NCBI GenBank assembly: GCA_002406055.1
Contig: DHMZ01000118.1
Span: 1 to 37,616, forward strand
Direction: 5' to 3'
Length of the DNA: 37,616 nt
Source of the DNA: Spirochaetales bacterium UBA4629
Lineage (GTDB): Bacteria; Spirochaetota; Spirochaetia; Sphaerochaetales; Sphaerochaetaceae
The translations under genes and the position numbers were made by a program. This document shows positions 7,369-15,723 of the stretch, piece after piece (positions within the stretch are counted from its first letter, which is position 1; each line of letters starts with the position of its first letter). The notes beneath the pieces are model-generated. The model was not told the origin of the DNA. It saw only the letters and a list, made by a program, of their open reading frames with translations, and ran no database searches.

Positions 7369-7677
7369 TTAAATAAATAGTTGAGTAATTAATGCTCCAA
7401 TACAACTAGAAGCTGCTGTTATAGGTAAACCTAAATTTAGCAGAGATGTTATTAATGCAATTACAAAACCAACGAGTGAAGAGTAAAATGATCCTGTTGA
7501 TGACAGTATTGCGGGAAATGTTAAAGAAGCTAATGTTGCATAAGGTGCATAGAATAAGAATGACCTGAAGAATCGGTTTTTTATTGGTTTTTTCAATAGA
7601 AGAAGAGGAATAACTCTTATTAAATAAGTAACAATAGCGATAGCAAATATTGAGAAGTAAATATATGTGTTTGTCAT
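7369..7677 (-). CDS. azlD: AzlD-type branched-chain amino acid exporter subunit
   Basis: This 102-aa protein is almost entirely hydrophobic, with about four membrane segments and the usual RVIPLLLLKKPI motif near residue 20-30, followed by FLFYAPYATLASLTFPAIL. It is the small partner of AzlC, and the pair exports branched-chain amino acids or analogues in characterised bacteria. The ATG overlaps the azlC stop codon by 4 bp, with Shine-Dalgarno GGAGG inside the azlC end, so the two are translationally coupled. A second hydrophobic reading in another frame over the same DNA is a shadow. Confidence 0.88.
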   Translation of the reverse strand: MTNTYIYFSIFAIAIVTYLIRVIPLLLLKKPIKNRFFRSFLFYAPYATLASLTFPAILSSTGSFYSSLVGFVIALITSLLNLGLPITAASSCIGALITQLFI

Positions 7678-8393
7678 AAATCCTCCAATTCTTTTTCATT
7701 TAAAGGAAAGAGTATAGAAGCAAGTGTTGAAATCAAAAGCGTAACAACAATTACTCTCATGCCAGAAGAGAGTGTCTTAAGCAATTGAATTAACGTAAAG
7801 GAATAGCTTAAAACCATTGATAAAATTACCACTAATGCAATGGTTTTATTGTTCTTGCTTGGTGGAATAATTATTGCAAGGAACATTGCATATAGAGCAA
7901 CAGAAAGAGCTGATGTAACAAATGGGGGAAGTATTTCTCCCATAACAGCGCCAAGAATTGTTCCTAGTATCCATCCAGGGCAACTAAGAGCCATTGCTCC
8001 ATAATTATAGAATGGGTTGAGTGGGTATTTTTGCGAAGAAGCAATACCGAATATTTCATCTGTTACCGCTATACCCATAATCATTCTCTTTCCTATTCCT
8101 GTTGAAGGGGAGAGTTTTACAGCAAGAGCCGCGCTCATTAACAAATAGCGTAAATTAATTACTATTGTTGACACTACTAATAGCAGAATTGATCCGCCTT
8201 CTTTCATAATGTCTATCGCTGCAGCTTGCCCGGCTGAAGTATAGTTAAGAGCGCTCATCAATGCTGATTGGTACCATTTCAAACCTGCATTTGATCCACT
8301 TATTCCAAGAGTGAATGAAACAGCAAAGTATCCAATAGCGATAGATAGTCCGTCTATCATTCCTCGTTTAAAGTTTGTTTGATTATCTGTCAT
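7674..8393 (-). CDS. azlC: AzlC-type branched-chain amino acid exporter, large subunit
   Basis: This 239-aa integral membrane protein begins with FKRGMIDGLSIAIGYFAVSFTLGI, typical of AzlC, and continues through NYTSAGQAAAIDI, NLRYLLMSAALA and AVTDEIFGIA, all recognisable family motifs. It forms a two-component exporter with AzlD. It lies 43 bp after leuS, behind the leuS terminator. No good Shine-Dalgarno site is visible before the ATG. Proximity to leuS fits a link to leucine levels, but no regulatory site supporting that was found. Confidence 0.9.
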   Translation of the reverse strand: MTDNQTNFKRGMIDGLSIAIGYFAVSFTLGISGSNAGLKWYQSALMSALNYTSAGQAAAIDIMKEGGSILLLVVSTIVINLRYLLMSAALAVKLSPSTGIGKRMIMGIAVTDEIFGIASSQKYPLNPFYNYGAMALSCPGWILGTILGAVMGEILPPFVTSALSVALYAMFLAIIIPPSKNNKTIALVVILSMVLSYSFTLIQLLKTLSSGMRVIVVTLLISTLASILFPLNEKELEDL

Positions 8394-8400
8394 ATTTGTT

Positions 8401-8426
8401 GAAAAGAAGAGGTCTCCTAAGAGACC
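8401..8426 (-). terminator. Intrinsic terminator after leuS
   Basis: Read on the minus strand, GGTCTC-TTAG-GAGACC (8411-8426) is followed by TCTTCTTTTC (down to about 8401). It lies between the leuS stop codon and the azlC start. Confidence 0.65.
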
Positions 8427-8436
8427 CCCTTTGTTG

Positions 8437-10950
8437 CTATTTTACAACTATATTTACCAATTTGCCTGGTACTACAATCTCTTTAACAATTTCCTTATCT
8501 TGAATCCATTTCTTGACAGTCTCATCGCTCTTTGCTCTAGATAGTATCTCTTCTTTACTGCTAGAAGCATCCATCTCAAGCTTAGCTCTAAGTTTGCCAT
8601 TAATCTGAACTACAATTAGTACTGTATCATCCTTAGTCTTTGCTTCATCGTACTTAGGCCAAGACTCTGCACTAACAGAAGGAGTGTGACCAAGTCTTTC
8701 CCAAAGCTCTTCAGAAAGGTGAGGAGTGTATGGAGAGAGTAGAAGTACAAGAGTTTCTAAGCACTCTTTTGGTAGATACTCTGCTTTATTAAGTTCATTA
8801 ACAAATACCATCATCTGAGAAATAGCAGTGTTGAAAGCAAGGCTTGCTGTATCTTCTGTTACCTTTTTGATGGTTTTGTGCATGAGCCTATCTAAGTCTT
8901 TTGAAGGAGCACAATCTCTAATCTCTTTTTCTGTTGCAATTCTCCAAACCTTATCAAGGAAACGATAAATGCCAATAAAGCCAGCTGTTGCCCATGGTTT
9001 AGATTCTGTAAGTGGTCCCATGAACATTTCGTACATTCTTACAGAGTCAGCTCCATAGTCTCGAATGTAATCATCTGGATTAATAACATTTTTTAGAGAC
9101 TTACTCATCTTTGCTATTACTTGAGTAAGTTCCTCTCCATCCTCTGTACTGTAGTACTTTCCATCTTTTTCTATGACACAGTCGGAAGGAACAAGGCTCT
9201 TGTTACTTCTCTGATAAGCAAATGATGTAATCATTCCCTGATTAACAAGTCTCTTAAATGGTTCTGGTGTATGTAAGTATCCTAAATCATAAAGAACATG
9301 ATGCCAGAAACGAGAATAAAGAAGGTGTAAAACAGCATGTTCAGCTCCTCCAACATAGAGAGATACTGGCATCCAATATTCTTCTTTATCTTCTCCTACA
9401 AAGCGCTTGTTATTCTTCGGATCTAGGTAACGTAAATAGTACCAGCAAGAACCTGCCCACTGAGGCATTGTATTGGTCTCTCTCTTTGCTTTGCCACCGC
9501 ACTTTGGACAGGTACAATTTACCCACTCCTCAACCTTGCTTAATGGGCTTTCTCCTGTTCCAGATGGTTCATATTTTGAAACTTTTGGAAGAGTAAGAGG
9601 AAGTTCTTCTTCAGGAAGAGGGACAATGCCACATTCAGGGCAATGTACAAGAGGAATAGGCTCACCCCAATAGCGTTGGCGAGAGAACACCCAATCACGA
9701 AGTTTGTAGTTGATAGCCTTATGGCCACATTTGTTCTTTTCTAGATACTCCAAAACCTTGTTTATAGCATCTTTTTTATTTAAGCCATCAAGCCAATCAG
9801 AATTGACATGGATGCCATCTTCTGTCCAAGGTTTTTCTTGTACATCTACATCTCCCTTTAATACTTCAATTACAGGAAGACCAAATTTCTTAGCAAATTC
9901 CCAGTCTCTTTCATCATGAGCAGGAACTGCCATGATAGCGCCTGTTCCATAAGAAATGAGGACATAGTCAGCAATCCAAATAGGAAGCTTTTTGCCATTT
10001 ATTGGGTTAATAGCATAAGAACCAGTAAAGACTCCGGTTTTTTCCTTTGCCAAATCTGTTCTTTCTAAGTCTGATTTGTGCTTAGCTTTGTCTAAGTATT
10101 CTTCAACTTTTGCTTTTTGCTCAGGAGTTGTAAGCTTACCAACAAGAGGATGCTCTGGTGCAATAACCATGTAAGTTGCACCAAAGAGAGTATCACAACG
10201 AGTTGTATATACTTCAAGGTAATCGTCACTCTTTTCAAGTTTAAAGAGTACAGATGCTCCCTCGCTCTTTCCTATCCAATTGCGCTGCATTGTCTTGACA
10301 GATTCTGGCCAATCGAGGTTATCGAGACCCTCTAGAAGCTTTTCAGCGTATGCTGTAATTTTTAGCATCCACTGGCGAATGTTTTTCTTCTCAACTTTGC
10401 TTCCACAGCGCTCACATCTTCCTTCCTTTACCTCTTCGTTAGCAAGTCCAGTCTTACAGCTTGGACACCAATTGATGGGTGTGAATGCTTCATAAGCAAG
10501 ACCCTTCTTGTAAAGCTGAAGGAATATCCATTGAGTCCATTTATAATAGTCTTCGTCACATGTGCTGATTTCTCTATCCCAATCGTAAGAGAAACCTAAA
10601 CTCTTAATTTGTCTGCGGAAATTATCAATATTTCTCTGAGTTGTTACATATGGGTGAGTGCCTGTTTTAATAGCATAGTTCTCTGCAGGTAGACCAAAAG
10701 AATCAAATCCCATTGGATGGAGAACATTATAGCCATTCATTCTAAGATAACGAGAATAGATATCTGTTGCAGTATATCCTTCTGGGTGACCAACATGTAG
10801 TCCAGCTCCGGATGGGTATGGGAACATATCTAGTACGTATGCCCTTTTTTCTTTAGGAACATCTTCCTTTTCGTATGTTTTGAAAGTTTTGTTTTCTTCC
10901 CAATACTTTTGCCATTTTGGCTCTATTTCATTAAATGGATACTTACTCAT
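8437..10950 (-). CDS. leuS: Leucyl-tRNA synthetase
   Basis: This 837-aa cytoplasmic class I synthetase charges tRNA-Leu. It has the HIGH-type motif HVGH (52-55) in FPYPSGAGLHVGHPEGYTA and the KMSKS motif at about residue 614 (IAKMSKSLKN). Zinc-binding Cys pairs are present (CPSCKTG...CERCGSK), as is a CP1 editing domain with GTGAIMAVPAHDERD, the conserved editing-site segment. The length is normal for the bacterial enzyme. A TAGAAT box six bases before the ATG predicts a leaderless mRNA, which also excludes a T-box leader. It diverges from parE over 103 bp. Confidence 0.97.
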   Translation of the reverse strand: MSKYPFNEIEPKWQKYWEENKTFKTYEKEDVPKEKRAYVLDMFPYPSGAGLHVGHPEGYTATDIYSRYLRMNGYNVLHPMGFDSFGLPAENYAIKTGTHPYVTTQRNIDNFRRQIKSLGFSYDWDREISTCDEDYYKWTQWIFLQLYKKGLAYEAFTPINWCPSCKTGLANEEVKEGRCERCGSKVEKKNIRQWMLKITAYAEKLLEGLDNLDWPESVKTMQRNWIGKSEGASVLFKLEKSDDYLEVYTTRCDTLFGATYMVIAPEHPLVGKLTTPEQKAKVEEYLDKAKHKSDLERTDLAKEKTGVFTGSYAINPINGKKLPIWIADYVLISYGTGAIMAVPAHDERDWEFAKKFGLPVIEVLKGDVDVQEKPWTEDGIHVNSDWLDGLNKKDAINKVLEYLEKNKCGHKAINYKLRDWVFSRQRYWGEPIPLVHCPECGIVPLPEEELPLTLPKVSKYEPSGTGESPLSKVEEWVNCTCPKCGGKAKRETNTMPQWAGSCWYYLRYLDPKNNKRFVGEDKEEYWMPVSLYVGGAEHAVLHLLYSRFWHHVLYDLGYLHTPEPFKRLVNQGMITSFAYQRSNKSLVPSDCVIEKDGKYYSTEDGEELTQVIAKMSKSLKNVINPDDYIRDYGADSVRMYEMFMGPLTESKPWATAGFIGIYRFLDKVWRIATEKEIRDCAPSKDLDRLMHKTIKKVTEDTASLAFNTAISQMMVFVNELNKAEYLPKECLETLVLLLSPYTPHLSEELWERLGHTPSVSAESWPKYDEAKTKDDTVLIVVQINGKLRAKLEMDASSSKEEILSRAKSDETVKKWIQDKEIVKEIVVPGKLVNIVVK

Positions 10951-10956
10951 GTCGCC

Positions 10957-10985
10957 ATTCTAACAACAATGAATATAAATTGCCA
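10957..10985 (-). promoter_or_regulatory. Promoter of leuS, predicting a leaderless mRNA
   Basis: On the minus strand TGGCAA (10980-10985, weak), a 17-bp spacer and TAGAAT (10957-10962) are followed by six bases and the leuS ATG. The -10 box is identical in sequence and spacing to those of aroF-pheA and sdaA. Confidence 0.5.
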
Positions 10986-11016
10986 TAAGAGTAATTGGAA
11001 ACAAATCTTCTAATGT

Positions 11017-11046
11017 TTGAAAAATAGAGGTTTTTTATATTATACT
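11017..11046 (+). promoter_or_regulatory. Promoter of the parE-parC-rluA operon
   Basis: TTGAAA (11017-11022), an 18-bp spacer and TATACT (11041-11046) lie seven bases before the ATG at 11054. No Shine-Dalgarno site is present, so the transcript probably starts at the ATG. Confidence 0.55.
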
Positions 11047-11053
11047 TAGAGTT

Positions 11054-12853
11054 ATGGCGTATGATGAAAGTAATATAAGGACCCTATCTTCAATTGAACA
11101 TATTAGACAACGTCCTGGAATGTATATCGGTAGACTAGGAAATGGAAGTCACCCTGACGATGGTATATATATTCTTCTCAAAGAGGTCATAGACAATGCA
11201 ATTGATGAGTATATGGAGGGCTATGGAACTAAGATAGTCGTCACTCTCGAAGGATCAAAGTGCAGTGTCAGAGACTTTGGAAGAGGCATTCCACTTAATA
11301 AGCTTATAGAGTGTGTATCTGTCATAAACACGGGTGCGAAATATGACAATGAAGCATTCCAATATTCTGTAGGTTTGAATGGTGTTGGTACCAAAGCTGT
11401 TAATGCTTTGTCTAAGTTCTTTGAAATAACAAGCTACAGAGATGGAAAGTATTCTTTCGCTTCATTTGAACGTGGTATTTTAAAGAGTAAAAATAGCGGT
11501 AAAACAGATGAGCCTAATGGCACATACGTCACATTCATTCCCGATGATAGTCCAGAAGTTTTCTCATCTTACCAATACAATGAAGATTTTATAAAAGAAA
11601 GATTGTGGAACTATGCATACCTCAACAAGGGCTTATCTATTGAGTTCAATAAGAAGATAATTAGAAGTAGTGGTGGTCTCATGGATCTTGTTAAAAAGAT
11701 TCTTGGAGATGATGGCCTTTATCCTCTAATAAACTACAAAAGTAAGCGTCTTGAATTTTCTTTTACGCATACAGATGGTTATGGAGAAAGCTATCATAGC
11801 TATGTTAATGGACAATATACGTCAGATGGTGGAACTCATGAAGCTGCCTTTAAGGAAGGCGTTTTGAAGGGCATTAATGAGTTTTATCATAAGTCTTGGG
11901 CTGCTCCTGAAATTAGAGATGGTATTGTTGCAACCGTCGCTATTAAGGTAATGAATCCTGTATTCGAGTCTCAAACAAAAAATAAGCTCGGTAATACAGA
12001 TGTTAGAAGTTGGATTGTACCTGAAGTAAAAGAAGCTGTTGTCGATGCTTTAATGAAGAATAAAGAGATTGCCAAGGGTCTTGAAGAAAAGATTACTAAC
12101 AATGAAAAGATTCATAAAGAAGAGGCAGCTGTTCGTAATGGCGCCAAGGAAAAATCTAAGAGAGTATCTATAAATATTCCTAAGCTCAAGGAGTGTCGAT
12201 ACCATCTAAACTCTTATCCTGCTGCACACAAAGATATGGCGGAAAATTCAATGATTTTCCTTACTGAGGGAGATAGTGCTGCCGGAACAATTACAAAGAC
12301 AAGAAATGCTGACTACCAGGCAGTTTTTGCTCTTAGAGGTAAGATTTTAAACGTTCAAGGTAAGAAGAAGACTGAGATATATAAAAATGAAGAGCTATAC
12401 AATATGATGATAGCTCTCGGCATTGAAGATTCTACTGATAACCTTCGATACGGCAAGGTTGTAATAGCTACCGATGCCGATGTCGATGGCTTCCATATTA
12501 GAATTTTGATTATGACATACTTCTTTAACTTCTTTGAGGATGTCATTAACCAAGGCCGACTTTATATTCTTGAGACTCCACTTTTTAGAGTTAAAAATAA
12601 AAAAGAGAATATTTACTGTTACACAGAAAAAGAGAGAGATGAAGCTGTTACCAAACTCAAGGGCGCTGAAATCACTCGATTTAAAGGACTTGGAGAAATA
12701 TCTCCAAATGAATTCAAATCATTTATTGGAGAAAATATTAAGCTTATCCCTGTCACGTATGAAAGCATTGCAGAGATAAGAAACGAGATGGAATTCTATA
12801 TGGGAGATAATACTCCTACAAGAAGAGACTTTATTATGGAGAACTTACTCTAA
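11054..12853 (+). CDS. parE: Type IIA topoisomerase subunit B (ParE-like)
   Basis: This 599-aa ATPase subunit powers DNA strand passage. The GHKL ATP-binding site is visible (KEVIDNAIDEY, RDFGRGIPL, VGLNGVGTKAVNALS), followed by the transducer and the TOPRIM domain (LTEGDSAAGT; TDADVDGFHIRI) and the C-terminal RFKGLGEISPNEF. The length is near that of ParE and lacks the long insert of some GyrB proteins. It is followed by the A subunit with a one-base overlap. Pairing with a ParC-like partner suggests topoisomerase IV, the chromosome decatenase, but gyrase-like activity cannot be excluded by eye. Confidence 0.9.
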   Translation: MAYDESNIRTLSSIEHIRQRPGMYIGRLGNGSHPDDGIYILLKEVIDNAIDEYMEGYGTKIVVTLEGSKCSVRDFGRGIPLNKLIECVSVINTGAKYDNEAFQYSVGLNGVGTKAVNALSKFFEITSYRDGKYSFASFERGILKSKNSGKTDEPNGTYVTFIPDDSPEVFSSYQYNEDFIKERLWNYAYLNKGLSIEFNKKIIRSSGGLMDLVKKILGDDGLYPLINYKSKRLEFSFTHTDGYGESYHSYVNGQYTSDGGTHEAAFKEGVLKGINEFYHKSWAAPEIRDGIVATVAIKVMNPVFESQTKNKLGNTDVRSWIVPEVKEAVVDALMKNKEIAKGLEEKITNNEKIHKEEAAVRNGAKEKSKRVSINIPKLKECRYHLNSYPAAHKDMAENSMIFLTEGDSAAGTITKTRNADYQAVFALRGKILNVQGKKKTEIYKNEELYNMMIALGIEDSTDNLRYGKVVIATDADVDGFHIRILIMTYFFNFFEDVINQGRLYILETPLFRVKNKKENIYCYTEKERDEAVTKLKGAEITRFKGLGEISPNEFKSFIGENIKLIPVTYESIAEIRNEMEFYMGDNTPTRRDFIMENLL

Positions 12854-14832
12854 TGGCTAGAGCTGAAGGTTTATATAAAGATTATTTTTTGGAATATGCT
12901 TCATATGTTATCAGAGATAGAGCTATTCCTGAGCTATTAGATGGTTTTAAGCCTGTCCAAAGAAGAATTATTCATACTCTCTTAAAGAACGATGATGGTC
13001 GCACAGATAAGGTTGCATCTGTTGTTGGAGAGACAATGAAAATCCATCCTCATGGAGATGCTGCAATATATGAAGCTCTTGTTAATATGGAGAATGATGG
13101 TCTCTTTATAGAAGGTCAGGGAAACTTTGGAAACATTTTTACTGGAGATGGAGCTGCTGCTGGAAGATATATTGAATGCCGTTTAAAGCCTTTTGCAAAA
13201 AAAGTTCTATATTCTCCAGAAACAACAGAATATGTAGACTCTTATGACGGAAGAAGAAAAGAGCCTGTAGTCTTTCAGGCTAAAATTCCTGTTGTAGCGA
13301 TAACTGGCACAAGTGGTATTGCTGTTGGAATGTCAACAAAAATACTCCCACATAACATATTTGAGGTTTTAGATTGCCAAAGAAAGGCCCTAAGGGGTGA
13401 AGATTTTGAAATATATCCAGACTTTCCTACAGGTGGAACAGTCGATGTTAGTGAATATGACGATGGTAGGGGAAGAGTAACAGTAAGAGCTAAATTTAAT
13501 ACTCAAGATCCAAAGAGATTAATTATAGAAGAGCTTCCTTACGAAACAACATCACAAGCTTTAATTGATTCCATCAAAAAAGCCGATGCTAATGGTCAGT
13601 TAAAGATTGCTTCAATTACTGACTATACCTCAGAGAAAGCAAATATCGAAATATGTTGGCAGAGAGGTGTCTATTCTCAAGATATGGTAGATATTCTCTA
13701 CGCAACAACAGATTGCCAGAAAAAGATAAGTGTTAACCCATTGGTTCTTGAGGATGGACTACCAAGAATTGTTGGAATATCTGAACAGATTAAGTTCCAT
13801 GCAGATCACCTTGTTAAGCTTCTTAATAGAGAACTAGAAATAGAGCTTTCTCACTTAAAAGATAAACTAAGAGCAAGAACTCTTGAGAGAATCTTTATTG
13901 AAGAAAGAATCTATAAGAAGATTGAAAATAAAGATACGCAGGAAAAGATTAATCAGGCAATCATAAAGGGCTTTGAGCCTTTCCTCGCTGAAATAGAGAA
14001 TAAAGAGCCTACAGATACAGACATAGATGGCCTTTTAAAAATACCTATTCGCAGAATATCTTTATTTGATATAGAGAAAAATAGAGCAGAGATAAATGAA
14101 ATAAATGCAAACATTCTTCTTTGCAATGAAAGGCTTAACAACATTGTAGATTATGCAGATAGTTTCTTAGCAGACTTAGAAACGATGTTTGATAGAGATG
14201 AGTACAAGAGAAAGACTCAGATTGGAAGTATCGAACACAAGAGTGCTAAGGAAGTGGCTGTTCGTAATCTAGATATAAGATACGATGTTGATACTGGTTA
14301 TCTTGGAACAAATGTAAAGACAGGAGAAAGCCTCTTGAAGGTTAGCACCTTCGATAAGATATTCTACATGAAAAACAATGGTGAATATCGTGTTATTTCT
14401 GTACAAGATAAGACCTACATTGGAAAGGAAGGCATCTTCTATATCAACTACGGAGAAAAAGAAATTATCTCTAAAGAAATATTCACAATTATCTATAGAG
14501 ATAAGATTGCAGATAAAAAAGTATGGATGATTAAGCGTTTCCAGATTGCTGCTTTCTCTTTAGATAAGACCTATCTAACAGTCCCAGAAAAGGCAAAAAT
14601 AAAGAAGATTAGTCTTTTTCCTAGTGCAATTATTTCTGTCAAATATAAAGAAGGATTGAAGTATAGGATAACAGAAGAAACCTTCCGTTTTGCAGATTTT
14701 AAGGTTTTAAAGAGTTCTAATGGTGCAGGTAACCAGCTTACAACGAAGGAACTTGAAAAGCTTACAATTAGACAAACTAAAGATACTAAAACAACTCAAG
14801 AATCAGAGCCGACTCTCTTTGATGAGGTATAG
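12853..14832 (+). CDS. parC: Type IIA topoisomerase subunit A (ParC-like)
   Basis: This 659-aa subunit cleaves and rejoins DNA. The breakage-reunion domain begins YASYVIRDRAIPELLDGFKPVQRRI and has HPHGDAAIYEALV and the catalytic Tyr in GDGAAAGRYIECRL, where gyrases usually have AAMRYTE. The middle has the expected long coiled-coil arms. The C-terminal 200 residues are a short beta-rich region without a recognisable GyrA box, which fits a ParC-type protein. It overlaps parE by one base and abuts the downstream pseudouridine synthase gene. GRYIE in place of MRYTE marks this as a divergent subfamily like those of Bacteroidota and Spirochaetota (recalled, not searched). Confidence 0.9.
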   Translation: MARAEGLYKDYFLEYASYVIRDRAIPELLDGFKPVQRRIIHTLLKNDDGRTDKVASVVGETMKIHPHGDAAIYEALVNMENDGLFIEGQGNFGNIFTGDGAAAGRYIECRLKPFAKKVLYSPETTEYVDSYDGRRKEPVVFQAKIPVVAITGTSGIAVGMSTKILPHNIFEVLDCQRKALRGEDFEIYPDFPTGGTVDVSEYDDGRGRVTVRAKFNTQDPKRLIIEELPYETTSQALIDSIKKADANGQLKIASITDYTSEKANIEICWQRGVYSQDMVDILYATTDCQKKISVNPLVLEDGLPRIVGISEQIKFHADHLVKLLNRELEIELSHLKDKLRARTLERIFIEERIYKKIENKDTQEKINQAIIKGFEPFLAEIENKEPTDTDIDGLLKIPIRRISLFDIEKNRAEINEINANILLCNERLNNIVDYADSFLADLETMFDRDEYKRKTQIGSIEHKSAKEVAVRNLDIRYDVDTGYLGTNVKTGESLLKVSTFDKIFYMKNNGEYRVISVQDKTYIGKEGIFYINYGEKEIISKEIFTIIYRDKIADKKVWMIKRFQIAAFSLDKTYLTVPEKAKIKKISLFPSAIISVKYKEGLKYRITEETFRFADFKVLKSSNGAGNQLTTKELEKLTIRQTKDTKTTQESEPTLFDEV

Positions 14833-15552
14833 ATGTTAGAAAAAGATAGAATTCTATATGAAGACAATCATTTGATTGTTATAAACAAGAGAGGAGGGGA
14901 ATTAGTTCAGGCTGATGAAACTGGCGACAGGACTTTGATAGATGATGTCAAGGAATATCTGAAGGTAACATATAACAAAAAAGGTAATGTGTACTTGGGT
15001 GTGCCACATAGGCTAGATCGACCAACTAGTGGCATTGTCGTTTATGCAAAAACAGACAAGGCTCTTACTAGACTAAACGAGATGTTTAGAGGTTCTGGAG
15101 TAAAAAAAGTTTATTGGGCTATTGTTGATAAAAAACCAAATAAAGAGAAAGGTGAGCTAGTACATTATATTGTTCGAAATAGCAAAAACAATATTTCCGT
15201 TGCTTATCCTACAGAAAAGAAAGATAGCAAGATATCTCGACTTTCATATAGTCTAATTTGTTCTTCTGATCGCTATCATCTATTAGAAATAAATCTTCAC
15301 ACTGGAAGACATCATCAAATTAGAGCCCAGCTAAAAGCTATAGGAATACATATAAAAGGGGATTTAAAGTATGGAGCAGAGAGAAGTAACCCAGATGGTG
15401 GAATCTCTTTGCATGCTAGAAAGATATCTTTTTTGCATCCTGTAAAAAGGGAAGAAATAACTATAGTTGCACCTCCTCCTAAAGATGCTTTATGGTCCTT
15501 TTTCTTAAATAAGGTAGAAGAAAATAAAGAAAAAGAAGAAAGCAACAACTAA
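14833..15552 (+). CDS. RluA-family RNA pseudouridine synthase
   Basis: This 239-aa enzyme isomerises uridine to pseudouridine in rRNA or tRNA. The catalytic motif VPHRLDRPTSGIVVYAKT contains the essential Asp of HRLD, and the family-typical ILYEDNHLIVINKRGG start and HTGRHHQIRAQL are present. There is no S4 RNA-binding domain. It begins immediately after the parC stop codon and is the last gene of this operon. The target uridine cannot be told from sequence. Confidence 0.9.
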   Translation: MLEKDRILYEDNHLIVINKRGGELVQADETGDRTLIDDVKEYLKVTYNKKGNVYLGVPHRLDRPTSGIVVYAKTDKALTRLNEMFRGSGVKKVYWAIVDKKPNKEKGELVHYIVRNSKNNISVAYPTEKKDSKISRLSYSLICSSDRYHLLEINLHTGRHHQIRAQLKAIGIHIKGDLKYGAERSNPDGGISLHARKISFLHPVKREEITIVAPPPKDALWSFFLNKVEENKEKEESNN

Positions 15553-15601
15553 TATGAATAATTCTATAAAATATAATAATTTGTAAAATGTCGCTTCTTA
15601 T

Positions 15602-15631
15602 AAAAAAAGAGAGCTAGTGGAAGACTAGCTC
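15602..15631 (-). terminator. Intrinsic terminator (small RNA and U32 operon)
   Basis: A perfect 8-bp stem (GAGCTAGT/ACTAGCTC, loop CTTCC on the minus strand) is followed by TCTTTTTTT. Read on the plus strand there is no T run, so it acts for the minus strand only. Confidence 0.75.
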
Positions 15632-15675
15632 GACTTGTATATACGGACAGGGATGGAGTACCCGAAATTTAACCT
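15602..15675 (-). ncRNA. Candidate small RNA with own promoter and terminator
   Basis: On the minus strand a consensus promoter just past the U32 gene would start a transcript near 15675. It ends at a strong terminator: GAGCTAGT (15624-15631) pairs with ACTAGCTC (15611-15618) across a 5-nt loop, followed by TCTTTTTTT. The roughly 74-nt RNA has no plausible ORF. Its middle is C-rich and likely unpaired or only loosely folded (ACTCCATCCCTGTCC, about 15642-15656), resembling the UCCC-type seeds that pair with Shine-Dalgarno sites in some Gram-positive sRNAs. No known RNA family (SRP RNA, 6S, tRNA) matches by eye. The same terminator may also end the upstream four-gene operon. Confidence 0.5.
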
Positions 15676-15680
15676 AACCT

Positions 15681-15710
15681 TATATAACCATGTAAAGAGA
15701 AAACTGTCAA
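15681..15710 (-). promoter_or_regulatory. Promoter of the candidate small RNA
   Basis: On the minus strand TTGACA (15705-15710), an 18-bp spacer and TATATA (15681-15686) are close to consensus. With a 17-bp spacer the -10 reads TTATAT. It lies 14 bp after the U32 stop codon and points away from that gene, with no ORF downstream. Confidence 0.6.
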
Positions 15711-15723
15711 CCTAAAAGCGACT

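Noticed and set aside
7406..7699. 97-aa hydrophobic ORF overlapping azlD in another frame
   Set aside because: AzlD motifs, the ATGA overlap and the SD all belong to the other frame.
10951..11016. T-box or other riboswitch leader for leuS
   Set aside because: The -10 box lies six bases before the ATG, leaving no leader; no T-box motif was seen.
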